A stretch of 64,000 bases of DNA from Acetispira formosa (nom. nud.) (GCA_023525915.1 CP026657.1:3434001-3498000); one strand, 5' to 3'; counted from the stretch's first letter, positions 42,744-52,692 are shown. The notes: a model not told the origin generated them from the sequence alone. Made by a program: numbers and translations.

Positions 42744-44813
42744 ATGTCAACACTCATGAGCTTGACCAAGTTCGCCCCCTGGTTGGGCATCATCGGTCTG
42801 GTGGCGGCGTACATGATTTATTCGTACGTCAAGAAACAGCCCAACGGCAACGCCGAAATTCAGAGCCTCGAAGCCCTGATTCACGACGGCGCAATGGCCT
42901 TTCTTAAAAAGGAATACGTCTATCTGGGCGCATTTATCGCCGTGGTCTTCGTCGCGCTGGTCGTTGGCCTGAACATTCAGACCGCTCTGGCTTTCCTCAC
43001 CGGCGCCATCTGCTCCATAGCCGCTGGTTTCTTTGGCATGAGCGCGGCCACCAAGGGCAACTCCCGCACCGCCGCCGCCGCCAACAGCGGCGGCCTTGGC
43101 GCGGCCCTTTCAGTATCCTTCTTCTCCGGCTCGGTCATGGGGCTTTCCGTGGCCGCCCTTGGTCTGGTCGGCGTCGGCTTCTGGTTCGGCGTCTACGGCC
43201 TGGACGGCAATGACAACACCGTGCAGTACATCAACGGTTTTGCCATGGGCTGCAGCTCCATCGCCCTCTTCGCCAGGGTCGGCGGCGGCATCTTCACCAA
43301 GGCGGCTGACGTCGGTTCCGACCTCGTCGGCAAAGTCGAAGCGGGCATTCCCGAAGACGATCCCCGCAACCCCGGCGTCATCGCCGACAACGTGGGCGAC
43401 AACGTGGGCGACATCGCCGGCATGGGCGCCGACATCTTCGAATCATATTGCGGCGCCATTATCGCTTCACTCTCCATCGCCGCCACCCTTTCGATGACCG
43501 ATATCGAAGCCATGGGCTGGCCCGGCTCCATCGGCGACCTGCCCAAGAAGGACGTGCTGCTCTGCATCCCCATACTTTATGTCATGGCCGGTATGCTGGC
43601 CTCCTTTGTGGGCGTGGCTTCCATGAAGACCTTCAAAAAGCTCGATCCGGCCAAGGCCCTGCGCTATACCACTTTCCTGGCCGCCGCCGTTTTCATCATC
43701 CTGGCCCTGATCATCACCCTCGGCCTCTCGGCCCCGGCCGGCATTTTCTGGGCGGTTATCTCCGGCCTGATCGTCGGTACCCTTATTGGTCTGATGGCTG
43801 AATATTACACTTCTTCCAAACCGGTTGTGGAAATCGCCAAACAGTCCCAGACCGGCCCGGCTACGGTTATCATTTCCGGTCTGGCCGTGGGCATGGCTTC
43901 CACCATTCTGCCGGTTCTGGGCATCTGCGTGGCCACTTACATCGCCTACAGCACCGCCGGCATCTTCGGCATCGGCATTTCGGCCGTGGGCATGCTGGCC
44001 ACCGTCGGCGCGACCATGACCGTTGACGCCTACGGCCCCATTGCCGACAACGCCGGCGGCATGTCGGAAATGGGCGGCCTCGGACCAGAGACCCGCAAGA
44101 TCACCGACTCCCTCGACGCCTTGGGCAACACCACTGCCGCCATTGGCAAAGGTTTCGCCATTGGCTCGGCCGCACTGACCGCTCTGGCCCTGTTTGTGGC
44201 CTACATTCAGGCTTCCGGCCTCACTTCCATCAACCTGACCGACCCCATGGTTGTTATCGGCGTGTTCGTCGGCGGCTGTATCCCCATGCTGGCCTCAGCC
44301 CTGACCATGACTTCAGTCGGCCGCGCGGCTTACTCAATCGTTGAGGAAGTCCGCCGCCAGTTCCGCGAGATCCCCGGCCTTCTGGAAGGAAAGCCCGGCG
44401 TTAAGCCCGATTCCAAAACCTGTGTCACCATCGCTACCACCGCCGCCCTCAAGGAAATGATTGTGCCCGGCGTGATGACGGTTCTGGCTCCCCTTGTTGT
44501 GGCCCTCCTTCTGGGCCGTGAAGCCCTGGGCGGCGCTCTGTTGGGCTCCACCGTTATGGGCGTGTTCCTGGCTCTCTTCATGGCCAACGCCGGCGGCGCC
44601 TGGGACAATGCTAAAAAGTACATTGAAGCCGGAAACTTCGGCGGCAAGGGTACTGATAACCACAAAGCCACCGTCGTGGGCGACACCGTTGGTGACCCCT
44701 TCAAAGACACCTCCGGTCCGGCCCTTAACATCCTGATCAAACTGATGACCATCGTTTCTCTGGTTATCGCCCCGATCATGAACGCCGCTGATTGGAACGG
44801 CCTCTTGCGGTAA
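42744..44813 (+). CDS. hppA: Membrane-bound ion-pumping pyrophosphatase, K+-dependent type
   Basis: 689 residues with about 16 helices. Pyrophosphate and Mg sites are visible: [20 protein letters not shown] (about 194-213), [20 protein letters not shown] (about 219-238), [13 protein letters not shown] (about 427-439) and [20 protein letters not shown] near the end. The motif [17 protein letters not shown] has Ala where K+-independent enzymes have Lys, so K+ dependence is expected from family knowledge. Whether it pumps H+ or Na+ is not settled. It conserves energy from pyrophosphate. A second, soluble pyrophosphatase is at 28.9 kb. Confidence 0.95.
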   Translation: MSTLMSLTKFAPWLGIIGLVAAYMIYSYVKKQPNGNAEIQSLEALIHDGAMAFLKKEYVYLGAFIAVVFVALVVGLNIQTALAFLTGAICSIAAGFFGMSAATKGNSRTAAAANSGGLGAALSVSFFSGSVMGLSVAALGLVGVGFWFGVYGLDGNDNTVQYINGFAMGCSSIALFARVGGGIFTKAADVGSDLVGKVEAGIPEDDPRNPGVIADNVGDNVGDIAGMGADIFESYCGAIIASLSIAATLSMTDIEAMGWPGSIGDLPKKDVLLCIPILYVMAGMLASFVGVASMKTFKKLDPAKALRYTTFLAAAVFIILALIITLGLSAPAGIFWAVISGLIVGTLIGLMAEYYTSSKPVVEIAKQSQTGPATVIISGLAVGMASTILPVLGICVATYIAYSTAGIFGIGISAVGMLATVGATMTVDAYGPIADNAGGMSEMGGLGPETRKITDSLDALGNTTAAIGKGFAIGSAALTALALFVAYIQASGLTSINLTDPMVVIGVFVGGCIPMLASALTMTSVGRAAYSIVEEVRRQFREIPGLLEGKPGVKPDSKTCVTIATTAALKEMIVPGVMTVLAPLVVALLLGREALGGALLGSTVMGVFLALFMANAGGAWDNAKKYIEAGNFGGKGTDNHKATVVGDTVGDPFKDTSGPALNILIKLMTIVSLVIAPIMNAADWNGLLR

Positions 44814-44846
44814 ACGCAAAGCTGGATTTGAACCTTTCAGGTTCAC

Positions 44847-44881
44847 ACGGAAAAAGCCGGGTTCAGCCCGGCTTTTTCCGT
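44847..44881 (+). terminator. hppA terminator
   Basis: ACGGAAAAAGCCGGG, loop TTCAG-like, CCCGGCTTTTTCCGT. Perfect stem, 33 bases after the stop. Confidence 0.9.
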
Positions 44882-44940
44882 TAGATGATTGACTTTACGC
44901 CGCAGATCATTAGATCATTAAAAGGTTCCGGTTGACCGCC

Positions 44941-45017
44941 GCCGGGAGAAATGTTTTTGCCCGGTCCCGTTCCGGGGGTCTTTAGTCACGGGACCGGGCA
45001 AAAACATTTCTCCCGGC
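44941..45017. repeat. Long hairpin right of hppA, same loop as the left copy
   Basis: Stem GCCGGGAGAAATG, TTTTTGCCC, GGTCCCG pairs perfectly with its partner. The loop at 44970-44988 is the exact reverse complement of the loop at 42497-42515. The stem bases differ from the left copy at many positions, yet every change is compensated. Confidence 0.9.
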
Positions 45018-45084
45018 GGCTCTCTGGTCGGCTTTCTTAAGGCCTGGAAAGTGCGCCTGGCCGAGAGGGAGCAGGACAGCGATT

Positions 45085-45235
45085 CCAAGCTAACTCCGCC
45101 GCATATAACGGGGGTCGAGCCATGGAGGGCGAGACGGAGCGCCAGCGACTGGTTGTGAAGCCGAAGTGGTAGCTCGCGAAGCAAAAACCACGCTTTTTGC
45201 GTAGCTCCGAGACGCAAGTTCAAGGGAAATGGACT
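45085..45235 (-). repeat. Family A repeat, copy 3 (right of hppA, inverted)
   Basis: Reverse complement of the left copy: GTCGAGCCATGGAGGGCGAG, CGGAGCGCCAGCGACTGGTT, GCAAAAACCACGCTTTTTGC. With the hairpin it makes a ~290-bp inverted repeat around hppA. The rest of the gap to 45492 holds one more hairpin, GTTCCGGCGGG / CCCGCCGGAAC (about 45251-45318), and no gene I can support. Confidence 0.85.
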
Positions 45236-45492
45236 GTGGATTAAAAAAGTGTTCCGGCGGGAGAGTCGTGCACTAAGGCAGGACGTGCGGGATAAGAAGT
45301 GACTAACCCGCCGGAACGTTCTGGCATGTAGGGTGGGATTGTCTGGCACTTGTTGCCAGGGCGGGTTTGTCAGCACACGAAGGAGAACGGTTTGTAACGC
45401 CTTGGCCCGCCGCAGCAACAAGATTTTTTACCGGCGCATGATCAACTTGCCCCCAACAGGTGCTCGTCAGTGCGCGTCGGCATACAGTAAAC

Positions 45493-46875
45493 TTAAACTT
45501 TTTCCAGCCTGATGAAATCACCATCAGACAAATCGAGGCTTTCTTTCAGCAAGGCCAGCGCGGCCTCCGGGTATAAGTCACTCATCAGCCCGGCGGCAGC
45601 CAGGATATAATTCTTATCCTGAAGGGGCCTGCCGATTCTGGGGAAAAGCTGCAAACTGGTTTCCTTGTGATTAAGCGATTCCAGTATTTCACGCCCGACC
45701 GGCAACTTGGTCAACGCGCCGCCGGTTCCGATAATCCATCGGACCGCCGTCAGATCCTTGCCCCGCGTCACCGTTATCCGGCCGGAAGGGCCGTAGAGGT
45801 ATTCAGTGCGTCCGGCATGGCGGCTCATGGCCACTGTGGTGGCCACTTTGGCCAGTTCGCCGGAGAATATGAATTCTTCGGAAGACTGGGGAATAGGGCG
45901 GCAATAGCCCATCAAATCGTCTTCCGAACAGCCGATGGATGCGGCCAGCATCTTTGAATCAGCCAGAGCCAGCACCTGGGCCGCGTTCACAAACACGCCC
46001 AGGTCACCTTCCACTGTCCGCTTGGCCAAAGGTTCGGGAGCGACGGCCAGCTTGGCATTCTCGGTCGAGCCTTCAGTAACCGAGTGGACATCAGTGGTAG
46101 CCCCGCCGACATCGATCACCACCAGGTCGCCAATGGCCTCTTTCAGGAGTTTGGCCCCCAGCATAACCGCGCCCGGAGTGGGGATGATGCGGCCGGTAAC
46201 CATATCCCTGATCTTGGCCATGCCGGGAGCTTCGGTGATATGCTTCTCAAAGACATCCTGTATGACCGCGCGGGTCGGCTCAACGTTTAGCGTGTCAATC
46301 CTGGGATAGACATTATCGACCGGAAAAACCTTGATGCCGCCCTCTTCCAGAATTTTGGCCACTTTAGATTGGGCCTGAATGTTCCCGGCATAGATGACCG
46401 GGTATTTCAAACCGGAAGCGGCCAGGAGGCGCGCATTGGCCAGGACGGTCTTTTTCTCGCCGTAATCGACGCCGCCGGCCAACAGAATAATGTTCGGGGA
46501 GACCTCTTCAATATCTTCGATATCGTCTTCAGACAGTTCACCGGCCGTTATCAGCTTGAGGTTGGCCCCCGCGCCCAGAGCCGCCTCTTTGGCCGCCCGC
46601 ACGGTCATGTCGTAAACCAGGCCGTGGACTGTCATGCGCAGGCCGCCCGCCGCGCTGCTGGAAGCCACCATATTCTCCCAAGTGAATTCCTCCCCCGCTT
46701 TTTCGCACATGTCGCGCACCGCGCCGTTCAGGCCGATGGTCACATCTCCATCCAGCACAGTGGTGGCCGTCTGTCCCTGCCCCAACTGGAGGGGACGCCC
46801 TTCGGCCAGACCGCTGAAAGCGGTCACCAGGGTGGTGGTGCTGCCTATTTCAGCTATCAGAAGATCAGCGTGCAT
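45493..46875 (-). CDS. GlmL/MutL-family protein of the ornithine aminomutase cluster
   Basis: 460 residues of the GlmL/MutL family found next to B12 mutases. The N-terminal actin-like ATPase strand LLIAEIGSTTTLVTAFSG, the central VVIDVGGATTDVHSV (about 254-268) and GTGGALTKLP (about 402) are nucleotide-binding motifs of the ASKHA fold. Such proteins are thought to reactivate or protect the aminomutase by exchanging damaged cobalamin, inferred from neighbours and the related MeaB/EutA logic. Here the partner is OraSE. It follows oraE in the same direction after a 352-bp gap rich in hairpins, so it may have separate control. Confidence 0.85.
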   Translation of the reverse strand: MHADLLIAEIGSTTTLVTAFSGLAEGRPLQLGQGQTATTVLDGDVTIGLNGAVRDMCEKAGEEFTWENMVASSSAAGGLRMTVHGLVYDMTVRAAKEAALGAGANLKLITAGELSEDDIEDIEEVSPNIILLAGGVDYGEKKTVLANARLLAASGLKYPVIYAGNIQAQSKVAKILEEGGIKVFPVDNVYPRIDTLNVEPTRAVIQDVFEKHITEAPGMAKIRDMVTGRIIPTPGAVMLGAKLLKEAIGDLVVIDVGGATTDVHSVTEGSTENAKLAVAPEPLAKRTVEGDLGVFVNAAQVLALADSKMLAASIGCSEDDLMGYCRPIPQSSEEFIFSGELAKVATTVAMSRHAGRTEYLYGPSGRITVTRGKDLTAVRWIIGTGGALTKLPVGREILESLNHKETSLQLFPRIGRPLQDKNYILAAAGLMSDLYPEAALALLKESLDLSDGDFIRLEKV

Positions 46876-46945
46876 GGTTTACCTCATTCAACCGGAGCGT
46901 CAAATTCAAGGGCTCCGCGAAAACGTTTCAGGCTTTCCAGGGTTG

Positions 46946-47014
46946 TATTCAGCAAGATCAAAAGCTCAGAGCTTTCGGGTGTATTCAGCAAGATCGAAAC
47001 TCATTGCTTTCGGG
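46946..47014. repeat. Tandem 34-bp direct repeat in the oraE-GlmL gap
   Basis: Two consecutive copies of about 34 bases, each beginning GTATTCAGCAAGATC and ending GCTTTCGGG. Further along the 352-bp gap are TTATACCGGGGGTCAACGT (shared with the panB-panE gap) and a perfect hairpin, GCCGTGCCG / CGGCACGGC (about 47144-47170), near the oraE stop. Together they could reduce or process the transcript between oraE and the GlmL gene. Confidence 0.6.
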
Positions 47015-47227
47015 AAAACCAGAAACGTCTTCGCGCAGCCTTATACCGGGGGTCAACGTGCAGTGTCAGCTTGCCCGCATTGTCTCGTCAAATATGTACT
47101 TTCGCTTGCGGACGAAAGCCATAGCCGCATTTTCTTACCTGCCGCCGTGCCGCCTTTTCAGACGGCACGGCATATAGACAGGCACCTTGCGAGGAGCAAG
47201 ATGTTTAACCGATGGACTCGGTATCAA

Positions 47228-49426
47228 TTATTTACCAAAGCGTTCACGATGGGTTTTGACCAGGGCGCTGGCCACATGAACGCCTTTGCTCCCACGGCCG
47301 AAACCGCCGTCCGCTCCCTCTTCTTTGGCGATTTCGTCAGTAACCTGAGTGCCGCCGGTGAAGAAGAGAATTTTATCGCGAATGCCTTTTTCACGGCACA
47401 ACTGGTCAATCCGGCGCATGTTGGTGCGGTGAATGTCGGCGTGGGAAATGATCATGCTGGCGAAAATGGCGTCGGCGTCCAGTTCGATGGCCGCATCCAC
47501 CAGTTTTTCCACCGGCACTGAAGTGCCGAGGTATTCGCACATTATGCCAAAACCTTCCACACCGCCGTGCTTGATATCGATGATCTCACGCAGGCCAACC
47601 GAATGCTCGTCTTCACCCACTGTGGCGGCCACGACTTTCAGGTTATGCTTTTTCACATATTCCCTGATTTCGTCGGCGCTCAAGGTTTCCACCAGAGCCG
47701 GGATGACCAGCTGTTTGGGATCGATGGCAAAAGGCACCCGGCCCTTGATCTCAATCAGGCTGCCCTCTGAAGGGTGGATAACCTGACGGTTAATGGCTTC
47801 CACATCTTCCAGGCCCATTTTTTCGCCCATGGCAATGGCCGCGAATTCAGCCGTGCGCACATCGGTGGGGAAGAAGACGGTGATGGCGATTATGCCGTCG
47901 CCCTCCCACTGCACTTCCGGTCGCAGAAGACCCTGTTTGCGCTCTTCGGCATGCTCGGCCAATCGTTTGTGGACATTGTCTTCAGGGTCAAGCTCTTCCA
48001 CCCACTGGATCTTTTCTGGCTTGCAGAGGGTGCAGCCGTCAATAGGATCGCAGGGTTTCTTCACCCCTTCCGGCAGATGGTTTTCACCGAACTGGAAGCA
48101 GACCGGGGCCATGTAATCCGGGTCCCGGTCGACGGTGGTATTCACGCCCACGCCGCCGTTGGGATCGCGGGCGATGCCGTCGCCGTTGCGTTCGGGGTAC
48201 ATGCCTGAATCCACAAAGAAGCCCTGGGCCACGGCGTTGAAATAGCCGCCCGCTTCCAGGATCTCTTCCATAAACAGGCAGGCCCTCTCTTTAAGCTCAC
48301 GCACCTGCTTGCCCAGTTCGCCGTCCATGTCCAGCTTAACCATGTCGCGCAGGCCGTCCATGCCGACCATAGCCTGTTTGGCCGTGTTGGTGCCCTGGAT
48401 GTTGTAATAGTGCCAGGGCACGTTGCGACCCTCATCCGGGGTGATGGTGCTCTGAATGTCGGCCGAAGTCAGGCGCGATATCAGAAGGTTCAGCGAATGG
48501 GTCACCGTCACTTCGCGGGTCTCGGCTTCCATGTATTTAGTGTTCATCTGGGCCCGGAAACGGAAATCAGAGAACAACTGCCTGAGAGCCACCGCGTAGG
48601 GCAGATCCAGGCGCATACAGGGAGCCGGAGGCGCGGTCGGCGGCACGGTCGAGAGGCAGATCTTGTCGGCGGGCATACCGGCCTGTTTGGAATACTCGCA
48701 GTTGAAGGCGTGCTGAACCATCAGTTCAGGCATGACCTTCCAGGCTTCGCGGGCCGTGGCGTTGGCGTTGTGCGCGCCGTCAATCTGGGCCATGCCGACC
48801 GCGGCCATGATGTGCTTGGCCACCACCGCGTCGGTCATGGAACGGTGCATGTTGATGTTGCGATAGAGCACGTTGTACTGCGGGTCCTGATGAGCGCCGT
48901 TCACGCCTTCTTCAGCCAACAGGACCGCCACTTCCGGGCCGGCCACGCCACTGACATAGGAATGGAAATTAATGGGGCGGCCCACTTCTTCCTCTATCAG
49001 ATCCAAAGCGCGGCGGGTGGCCCGGAGCTGCTTGCGGGTAATGGGCACGCCGCCCACGCCTTCAGGCGTGCCTTCAATGAGGCCGTCGAAATGGCTCTGA
49101 CCGGCCGTGCGGATGACCATCAGGTGGTCCGCGCCGTGCCAGGCGGCCATACGCATGCGGCGGATGTCGTCCTCAAAGCGGCCGGAGGCGATTTCAGTGG
49201 TGATGACGCTGTCCGGCTGAGGATCGATAGAGTCGAAATACTTGGCCGCCGGGAGAGGCACTGAATTTTTCAGCGGCGTCGAGCACTCGCGATATTCGAA
49301 AGCGCCGTATTTGATGCTGTCTTTTTTATCGCGCCAGTGCCAGCCGCTGCGTTTGGGATGATAGTTTTCCAGGCCGTCAAAGAGCGATTCAATGCTCAGC
49401 TTCTCATTTGGTTTAAGCTCTTTCAT
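47228..49426 (-). CDS. oraE: D-ornithine 4,5-aminomutase, large subunit (E component)
   Basis: 732 residues. It moves the 5-amino group of D-ornithine to C4, giving 2,4-diaminopentanoate, with adenosylcobalamin and PLP. The N-terminal part is the catalytic barrel. The Rossmann domain has the B12 motif D-x-H-x-x-G in GEDEHSVGL (His at about 608). A Lys 11 residues later (IDIKHGG) is at the same spacing as the PLP lysine and axial His of the Clostridium sticklandii enzyme. GGTQ and GADGGFGRGS close the cobalamin domain. AAGGAG lies 9 bases before the ATG at 49426. It overlaps oraS by four bases. Confidence 0.95.
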   Translation of the reverse strand: MKELKPNEKLSIESLFDGLENYHPKRSGWHWRDKKDSIKYGAFEYRECSTPLKNSVPLPAAKYFDSIDPQPDSVITTEIASGRFEDDIRRMRMAAWHGADHLMVIRTAGQSHFDGLIEGTPEGVGGVPITRKQLRATRRALDLIEEEVGRPINFHSYVSGVAGPEVAVLLAEEGVNGAHQDPQYNVLYRNINMHRSMTDAVVAKHIMAAVGMAQIDGAHNANATAREAWKVMPELMVQHAFNCEYSKQAGMPADKICLSTVPPTAPPAPCMRLDLPYAVALRQLFSDFRFRAQMNTKYMEAETREVTVTHSLNLLISRLTSADIQSTITPDEGRNVPWHYYNIQGTNTAKQAMVGMDGLRDMVKLDMDGELGKQVRELKERACLFMEEILEAGGYFNAVAQGFFVDSGMYPERNGDGIARDPNGGVGVNTTVDRDPDYMAPVCFQFGENHLPEGVKKPCDPIDGCTLCKPEKIQWVEELDPEDNVHKRLAEHAEERKQGLLRPEVQWEGDGIIAITVFFPTDVRTAEFAAIAMGEKMGLEDVEAINRQVIHPSEGSLIEIKGRVPFAIDPKQLVIPALVETLSADEIREYVKKHNLKVVAATVGEDEHSVGLREIIDIKHGGVEGFGIMCEYLGTSVPVEKLVDAAIELDADAIFASMIISHADIHRTNMRRIDQLCREKGIRDKILFFTGGTQVTDEIAKEEGADGGFGRGSKGVHVASALVKTHRERFGK

Positions 49427-49776
49427 TGCCACACTCCTTTAAGCACGTCCCAGCCCTCACCGGCGGCCAGTTTAATCCCGGCCTCGCGATAAGGAATTTT
49501 ATTCATTTCGGCCAGCTTGACCACCGCGTGGCCAGCGCCTTTGCCTAAGTAGCCGTGGCTGATGGCGTTATCGACAATGCCCTTGGCTTCGATGCTGGAA
49601 AAACCCATGCGCAGAAGCACGGAGCGTTCAATGGAGGGGCTGGTCTGAGTTTTGGCCGCCTCCACGATGGGAGTCACCACCTGTTTGGCCAGATCCCAGA
49701 ATTTATCCTTCAGTTCCTGATCGCTCAACCCGGCCAGATGCTGGCGGCGTTTGGCGAAATCATCAGCGCGTTCCAT
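49423..49776 (-). CDS. oraS: D-ornithine 4,5-aminomutase, small subunit (S component)
   Basis: 117 residues, the expected size of the helical small subunit, which pairs with OraE to form the active mutase. The sequence RADDFAKRRQHLAGLSDQEL, followed by FWDLAKQVVTPIVEAAKTQT and RMGFSSIEAKGIVDNAISHG, matches the OraS pattern. Its stop overlaps the oraE start, giving coupled one-to-one translation, and it begins one base after ortB ends. Confidence 0.95.
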   Translation of the reverse strand: MERADDFAKRRQHLAGLSDQELKDKFWDLAKQVVTPIVEAAKTQTSPSIERSVLLRMGFSSIEAKGIVDNAISHGYLGKGAGHAVVKLAEMNKIPYREAGIKLAAGEGWDVLKGVWQ

Positions 49777-49777
49777 A

Positions 49778-51196
49778 TTACTTGCCCTCCTTCAGCGCGG
49801 CCTGAATCATGGCCTCGGCTTCAGCCGGGGGCAGATTGATTTCAGCGGCCAGATATTCCATATCGGCGGCCGAGACTTTTCCGTCTTTAACCGAAGCCAG
49901 ATTGTGCTTCAGGTAGGACTGGCGGAGTTTTTCCAGGGGCAGTTCCACGGCCTTGATCTGGCCGGGGTTTTCCGGGATGACGATGCGCTGGCCGGGGATA
50001 TTGTCCTTCGGATCGCCGCGCCGCACTTCGATGCCGTTGGCGCTGGCGAAAGTGAGCTGGGGTGAGGGGTGCTTGCCCGCGCCGGTATATTCGGTTTCCT
50101 GCACCACCACAATCTGATCCTGGTCCATTTCCTGGGCGATGGAGAAAGCGGCGGCCAATGAAGTGTTCCCGGCCGGGCCGCGTTCCAGACCTTCAACCTG
50201 GGCCAGGGCCTCGGTCATGAAGAAGACTTCGCCCTGGGTGATGGTCACATAGCGATCCATGTAGCGCAGGGGACGGGCCGCGTTGCGGGGGACATCGGCG
50301 CGGTCGGGCGAAGTGGTGAAGGGCACGCCGAAGCCGGTGTGGCCGGTGGTGAAGGATTTGCGATTAAAGTCCTTATCGCTGGCCATGTGGAGGCCGGAGA
50401 GATCGACGCTGGCCGCAACTATCTTGGTGTCCGCACAGCCGGCTTTAATCAGGCCGCGCGCCGTGCCGGTGAGGTTGCCGCCGCCCGCGTTGGTGGCTAC
50501 TACCACGTCAGGTTTTTTGCCCAACAGGCTCTGGCACTGCTCGGCGATTTCCACGCCCAGCGTTTCAATGCCGGTGATGCTGAAGGGCGTGTAGAGCGAA
50601 GCGTTGAAGAAGCCGGTTTCCTCCAGCACCAGAAGGAAGGTGTAGAAAAGCTCCGGGCCGACGGTCAATTGCAGAACTTCCGCGCCATAGGCTTCGCAGG
50701 CCCGGCCTTTTTCCAGGATTTCCGGCTGGCCGAGACCACGGCTGTCAAAAACTTCCTGCACCACAATGGCTTTTAAGCCCAGCATGGCCGCCTGCGAAGC
50801 GATGCCCGCGCCATAGTTGCCGCTGGTGGCGGAAACCAGGCCGGGATAACCCTTGGTTTTGGCATAATAGGCCGAGACCGAAGCGCGGCGGGCCTTGAAG
50901 CTACCGGAGGGATTGCAGGCTTCGTCTTTGACGAATATACGCGCGCCCTTGCCGGGGGCCGCATAGTGGCGGGCCAGGGCGGTGAGGTTTTTCATTTCCA
51001 GAAGAGGGGTGTTGCCGATTCCGGTGGCCCGCTGGATCTCGCGAATTTTGTCGAGGCTGAACGCGGCCTTGGACATCATGGTTTCATAATCAAAAGCCAG
51101 GGAGCCTGATTCAAAGGAATCGTAATCAATGCCCACGGCCTTGCGCATAATTTCGGGACGGCGGCCCATTACGGCCTGATAACTTTTGTCAGCCAT
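49778..51196 (-). CDS. ortB: 2-amino-4-oxopentanoate thiolase, PLP subunit
   Basis: 472 residues of the threonine synthase-like PLP fold. The PLP lysine lies in KDEACNPSGSFKARRASVSA (about 95-114). The phosphate loop is in ATNAGGGNLTGTARG (about 230-244). OrtAB cleaves 2-amino-4-oxopentanoate with CoA to acetyl-CoA and alanine, the energy-yielding step of ornithine fermentation. It overlaps ortA by 8 bases. Confidence 0.93.
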   Translation of the reverse strand: MADKSYQAVMGRRPEIMRKAVGIDYDSFESGSLAFDYETMMSKAAFSLDKIREIQRATGIGNTPLLEMKNLTALARHYAAPGKGARIFVKDEACNPSGSFKARRASVSAYYAKTKGYPGLVSATSGNYGAGIASQAAMLGLKAIVVQEVFDSRGLGQPEILEKGRACEAYGAEVLQLTVGPELFYTFLLVLEETGFFNASLYTPFSITGIETLGVEIAEQCQSLLGKKPDVVVATNAGGGNLTGTARGLIKAGCADTKIVAASVDLSGLHMASDKDFNRKSFTTGHTGFGVPFTTSPDRADVPRNAARPLRYMDRYVTITQGEVFFMTEALAQVEGLERGPAGNTSLAAAFSIAQEMDQDQIVVVQETEYTGAGKHPSPQLTFASANGIEVRRGDPKDNIPGQRIVIPENPGQIKAVELPLEKLRQSYLKHNLASVKDGKVSAADMEYLAAEINLPPAEAEAMIQAALKEGK

Positions 51197-51506
51197 TTTT
51201 GCGTGCCTCCTTCAGAATGGCCCGCAATTCGGGACCGATAGCCAAAAGCTCCGGCTGGGGACGGCCGTAGTCGATTTCATAGCCGGGGCCGACTTCCACC
51301 AGAGTGCCCTCATGGGTCAGTTCGGCCAGGGAATTTATTTTCACGGTGTCGCCGATTTTAGCTTCATCGTTCATCAAAAAGCCATTTATCCACATTTCCA
51401 GCGGCACGGCCCGGGTTTCCTCGGGTATCTGAGGGGCGCGCTCACCGACTTTCAGGACGGTGTTTTTAATGCGAACCCATTCGCCCTTTTTAGCAGTATC
51501 GGTCAT
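51189..51506 (-). CDS. ortA: 2-amino-4-oxopentanoate thiolase, small subunit
   Basis: 105 residues. The small subunit of OrtAB, recognisable by RIKNTVLKVGERAPQIPEET, LEMWINGFL and the C-terminal GPGYEIDYGRPQPELLAIGP. It has no known catalytic motif of its own and supports the PLP subunit. The ATG at 51506 has GGAGG 8 bases upstream, so it is preferred to the frame start at 51521. Gene order, ortA then ortB then oraS then oraE, is the same as in clostridial ornithine clusters. Confidence 0.92.
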   Translation of the reverse strand: MTDTAKKGEWVRIKNTVLKVGERAPQIPEETRAVPLEMWINGFLMNDEAKIGDTVKINSLAELTHEGTLVEVGPGYEIDYGRPQPELLAIGPELRAILKEARKNG

Positions 51507-51651
51507 TTTTCTACCTCCCACGCCCGGCCAGAAATTGCCTGGGCTGGTTTATGGCGGCCCCGGCCGCCCTTCAAAGAACGGCCGGGGAATGTCTTCATCA
51601 TGGCCTCAAAAGCGCCCGGCTCGCGGAACAAGCCGGGTGCGGCGAGTGAGG

Positions 51652-52692
51652 TTAACGTTTGATCTTGTCGCGGACATCGCCCATCAGAGCGCTGATGACC
51701 GGCAGATCCAGCATGCCCTTAAGGCCCGGCTCGGCGTTGATCACCTGGGGGACCATGTTCACGGCCGCGGCCATGGTGCCGATGCCGCCGGGGATTTCAG
51801 TCTCGTCAGACCAGCTCATGGCCGGGGTGCCGTCGATCTTGATGTAATCGCCGGTTTTGACGTTGCCCATATGGGGGTGAATCTGCTGGGGGTGCTCAAG
51901 GGTGATGATTTCCTGGCCGCCCATAAAACCGCGCGCGATGTGGCGGCAACCGGCCACGTCGCCGGCCTTGACTTTGACATGGGGCGTCTCGCGGGCCACT
52001 TCAGTGACGATCGGCTCACGGGTTTCCTCGATCTTGTCGAGCTTCCAGCCCAGGGATTTGGCGATCATGTGGATGGATTCATGGAAGCCGATGTGGCCTA
52101 CGATGGTGCCTTCGGCCACGCCCTTCTTGAACTCTTCCACAGTGGTGCCAACGCCCTGAGTCTTCATGACGGTGGGGCCGAAGGGAGAGAGGTCGTTGAT
52201 GCGGGCGGCCCAGATTTTGTTGACCACCTGGCAGCCGCCGGTGAGGGTCACTATCAGGGTGTCCAGAACGAAACCGGGGTTGACGCCGGTGCCCAGGATG
52301 GTGACGCCATTGGCCTTGGCCAGTTTATCGAGTTCGGCGGCCAGTTCAGGCTCGGTGGCCTCGGCGGCGGCCATCTGCTCGGCGATGGTCACAACGTTCT
52401 TCTTGGCGTCCACAATCTGCTTGAGCTGGGGGAAGACGCTTTTGACGAAGGAGTCAGTGCTGTGAATAACGATGTCGGCCGGGGTTTTCAAAACTTCGGC
52501 CGGGTCGCCGGAGACGATCACGTTCAGCTTCTTGCCCACTTCCAGGACATCGCCCAGGTCTTTGCCGATCTTGGCCGGATTGGTGCCGATAGCGCCGACG
52601 ATTTCAATGCCCTTTTTATTCTGGACTATATCACGGCCCATACCGCCGCCCATTGCGCCAAGTCCCCAAAGAATCACTTTAACGTTTTCCAT
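51652..52692 (-). CDS. ord: 2,4-diaminopentanoate dehydrogenase
   Basis: 346 residues. It deaminates 2,4-diaminopentanoate oxidatively to 2-amino-4-oxopentanoate, making NAD(P)H and ammonia. The N-terminal NAD motif LWGLGAMGGGMGRDIVQNK and the DapB-like middle (VTIAEQMAAAEATEPELAAE; GVNPGFVLDTLIVTLTG) match Ord. The ATG at 52692 has AGGAGGAATT before it. The frame upstream to 52767 lies in the racemase-ord gap and is rejected. That 147-bp gap has no clear promoter. Confidence 0.94.
   Translation of the reverse strand: MENVKVILWGLGAMGGGMGRDIVQNKKGIEIVGAIGTNPAKIGKDLGDVLEVGKKLNVIVSGDPAEVLKTPADIVIHSTDSFVKSVFPQLKQIVDAKKNVVTIAEQMAAAEATEPELAAELDKLAKANGVTILGTGVNPGFVLDTLIVTLTGGCQVVNKIWAARINDLSPFGPTVMKTQGVGTTVEEFKKGVAEGTIVGHIGFHESIHMIAKSLGWKLDKIEETREPIVTEVARETPHVKVKAGDVAGCRHIARGFMGGQEIITLEHPQQIHPHMGNVKTGDYIKIDGTPAMSWSDETEIPGGIGTMAAAVNMVPQVINAEPGLKGMLDLPVISALMGDVRDKIKR

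Noticed and set aside
42278..45235. hppA segment as a classical composite transposon
   Set aside because: The flanking repeats contain no transposase frame and no IS-like ends; reported instead as non-coding inverted elements.
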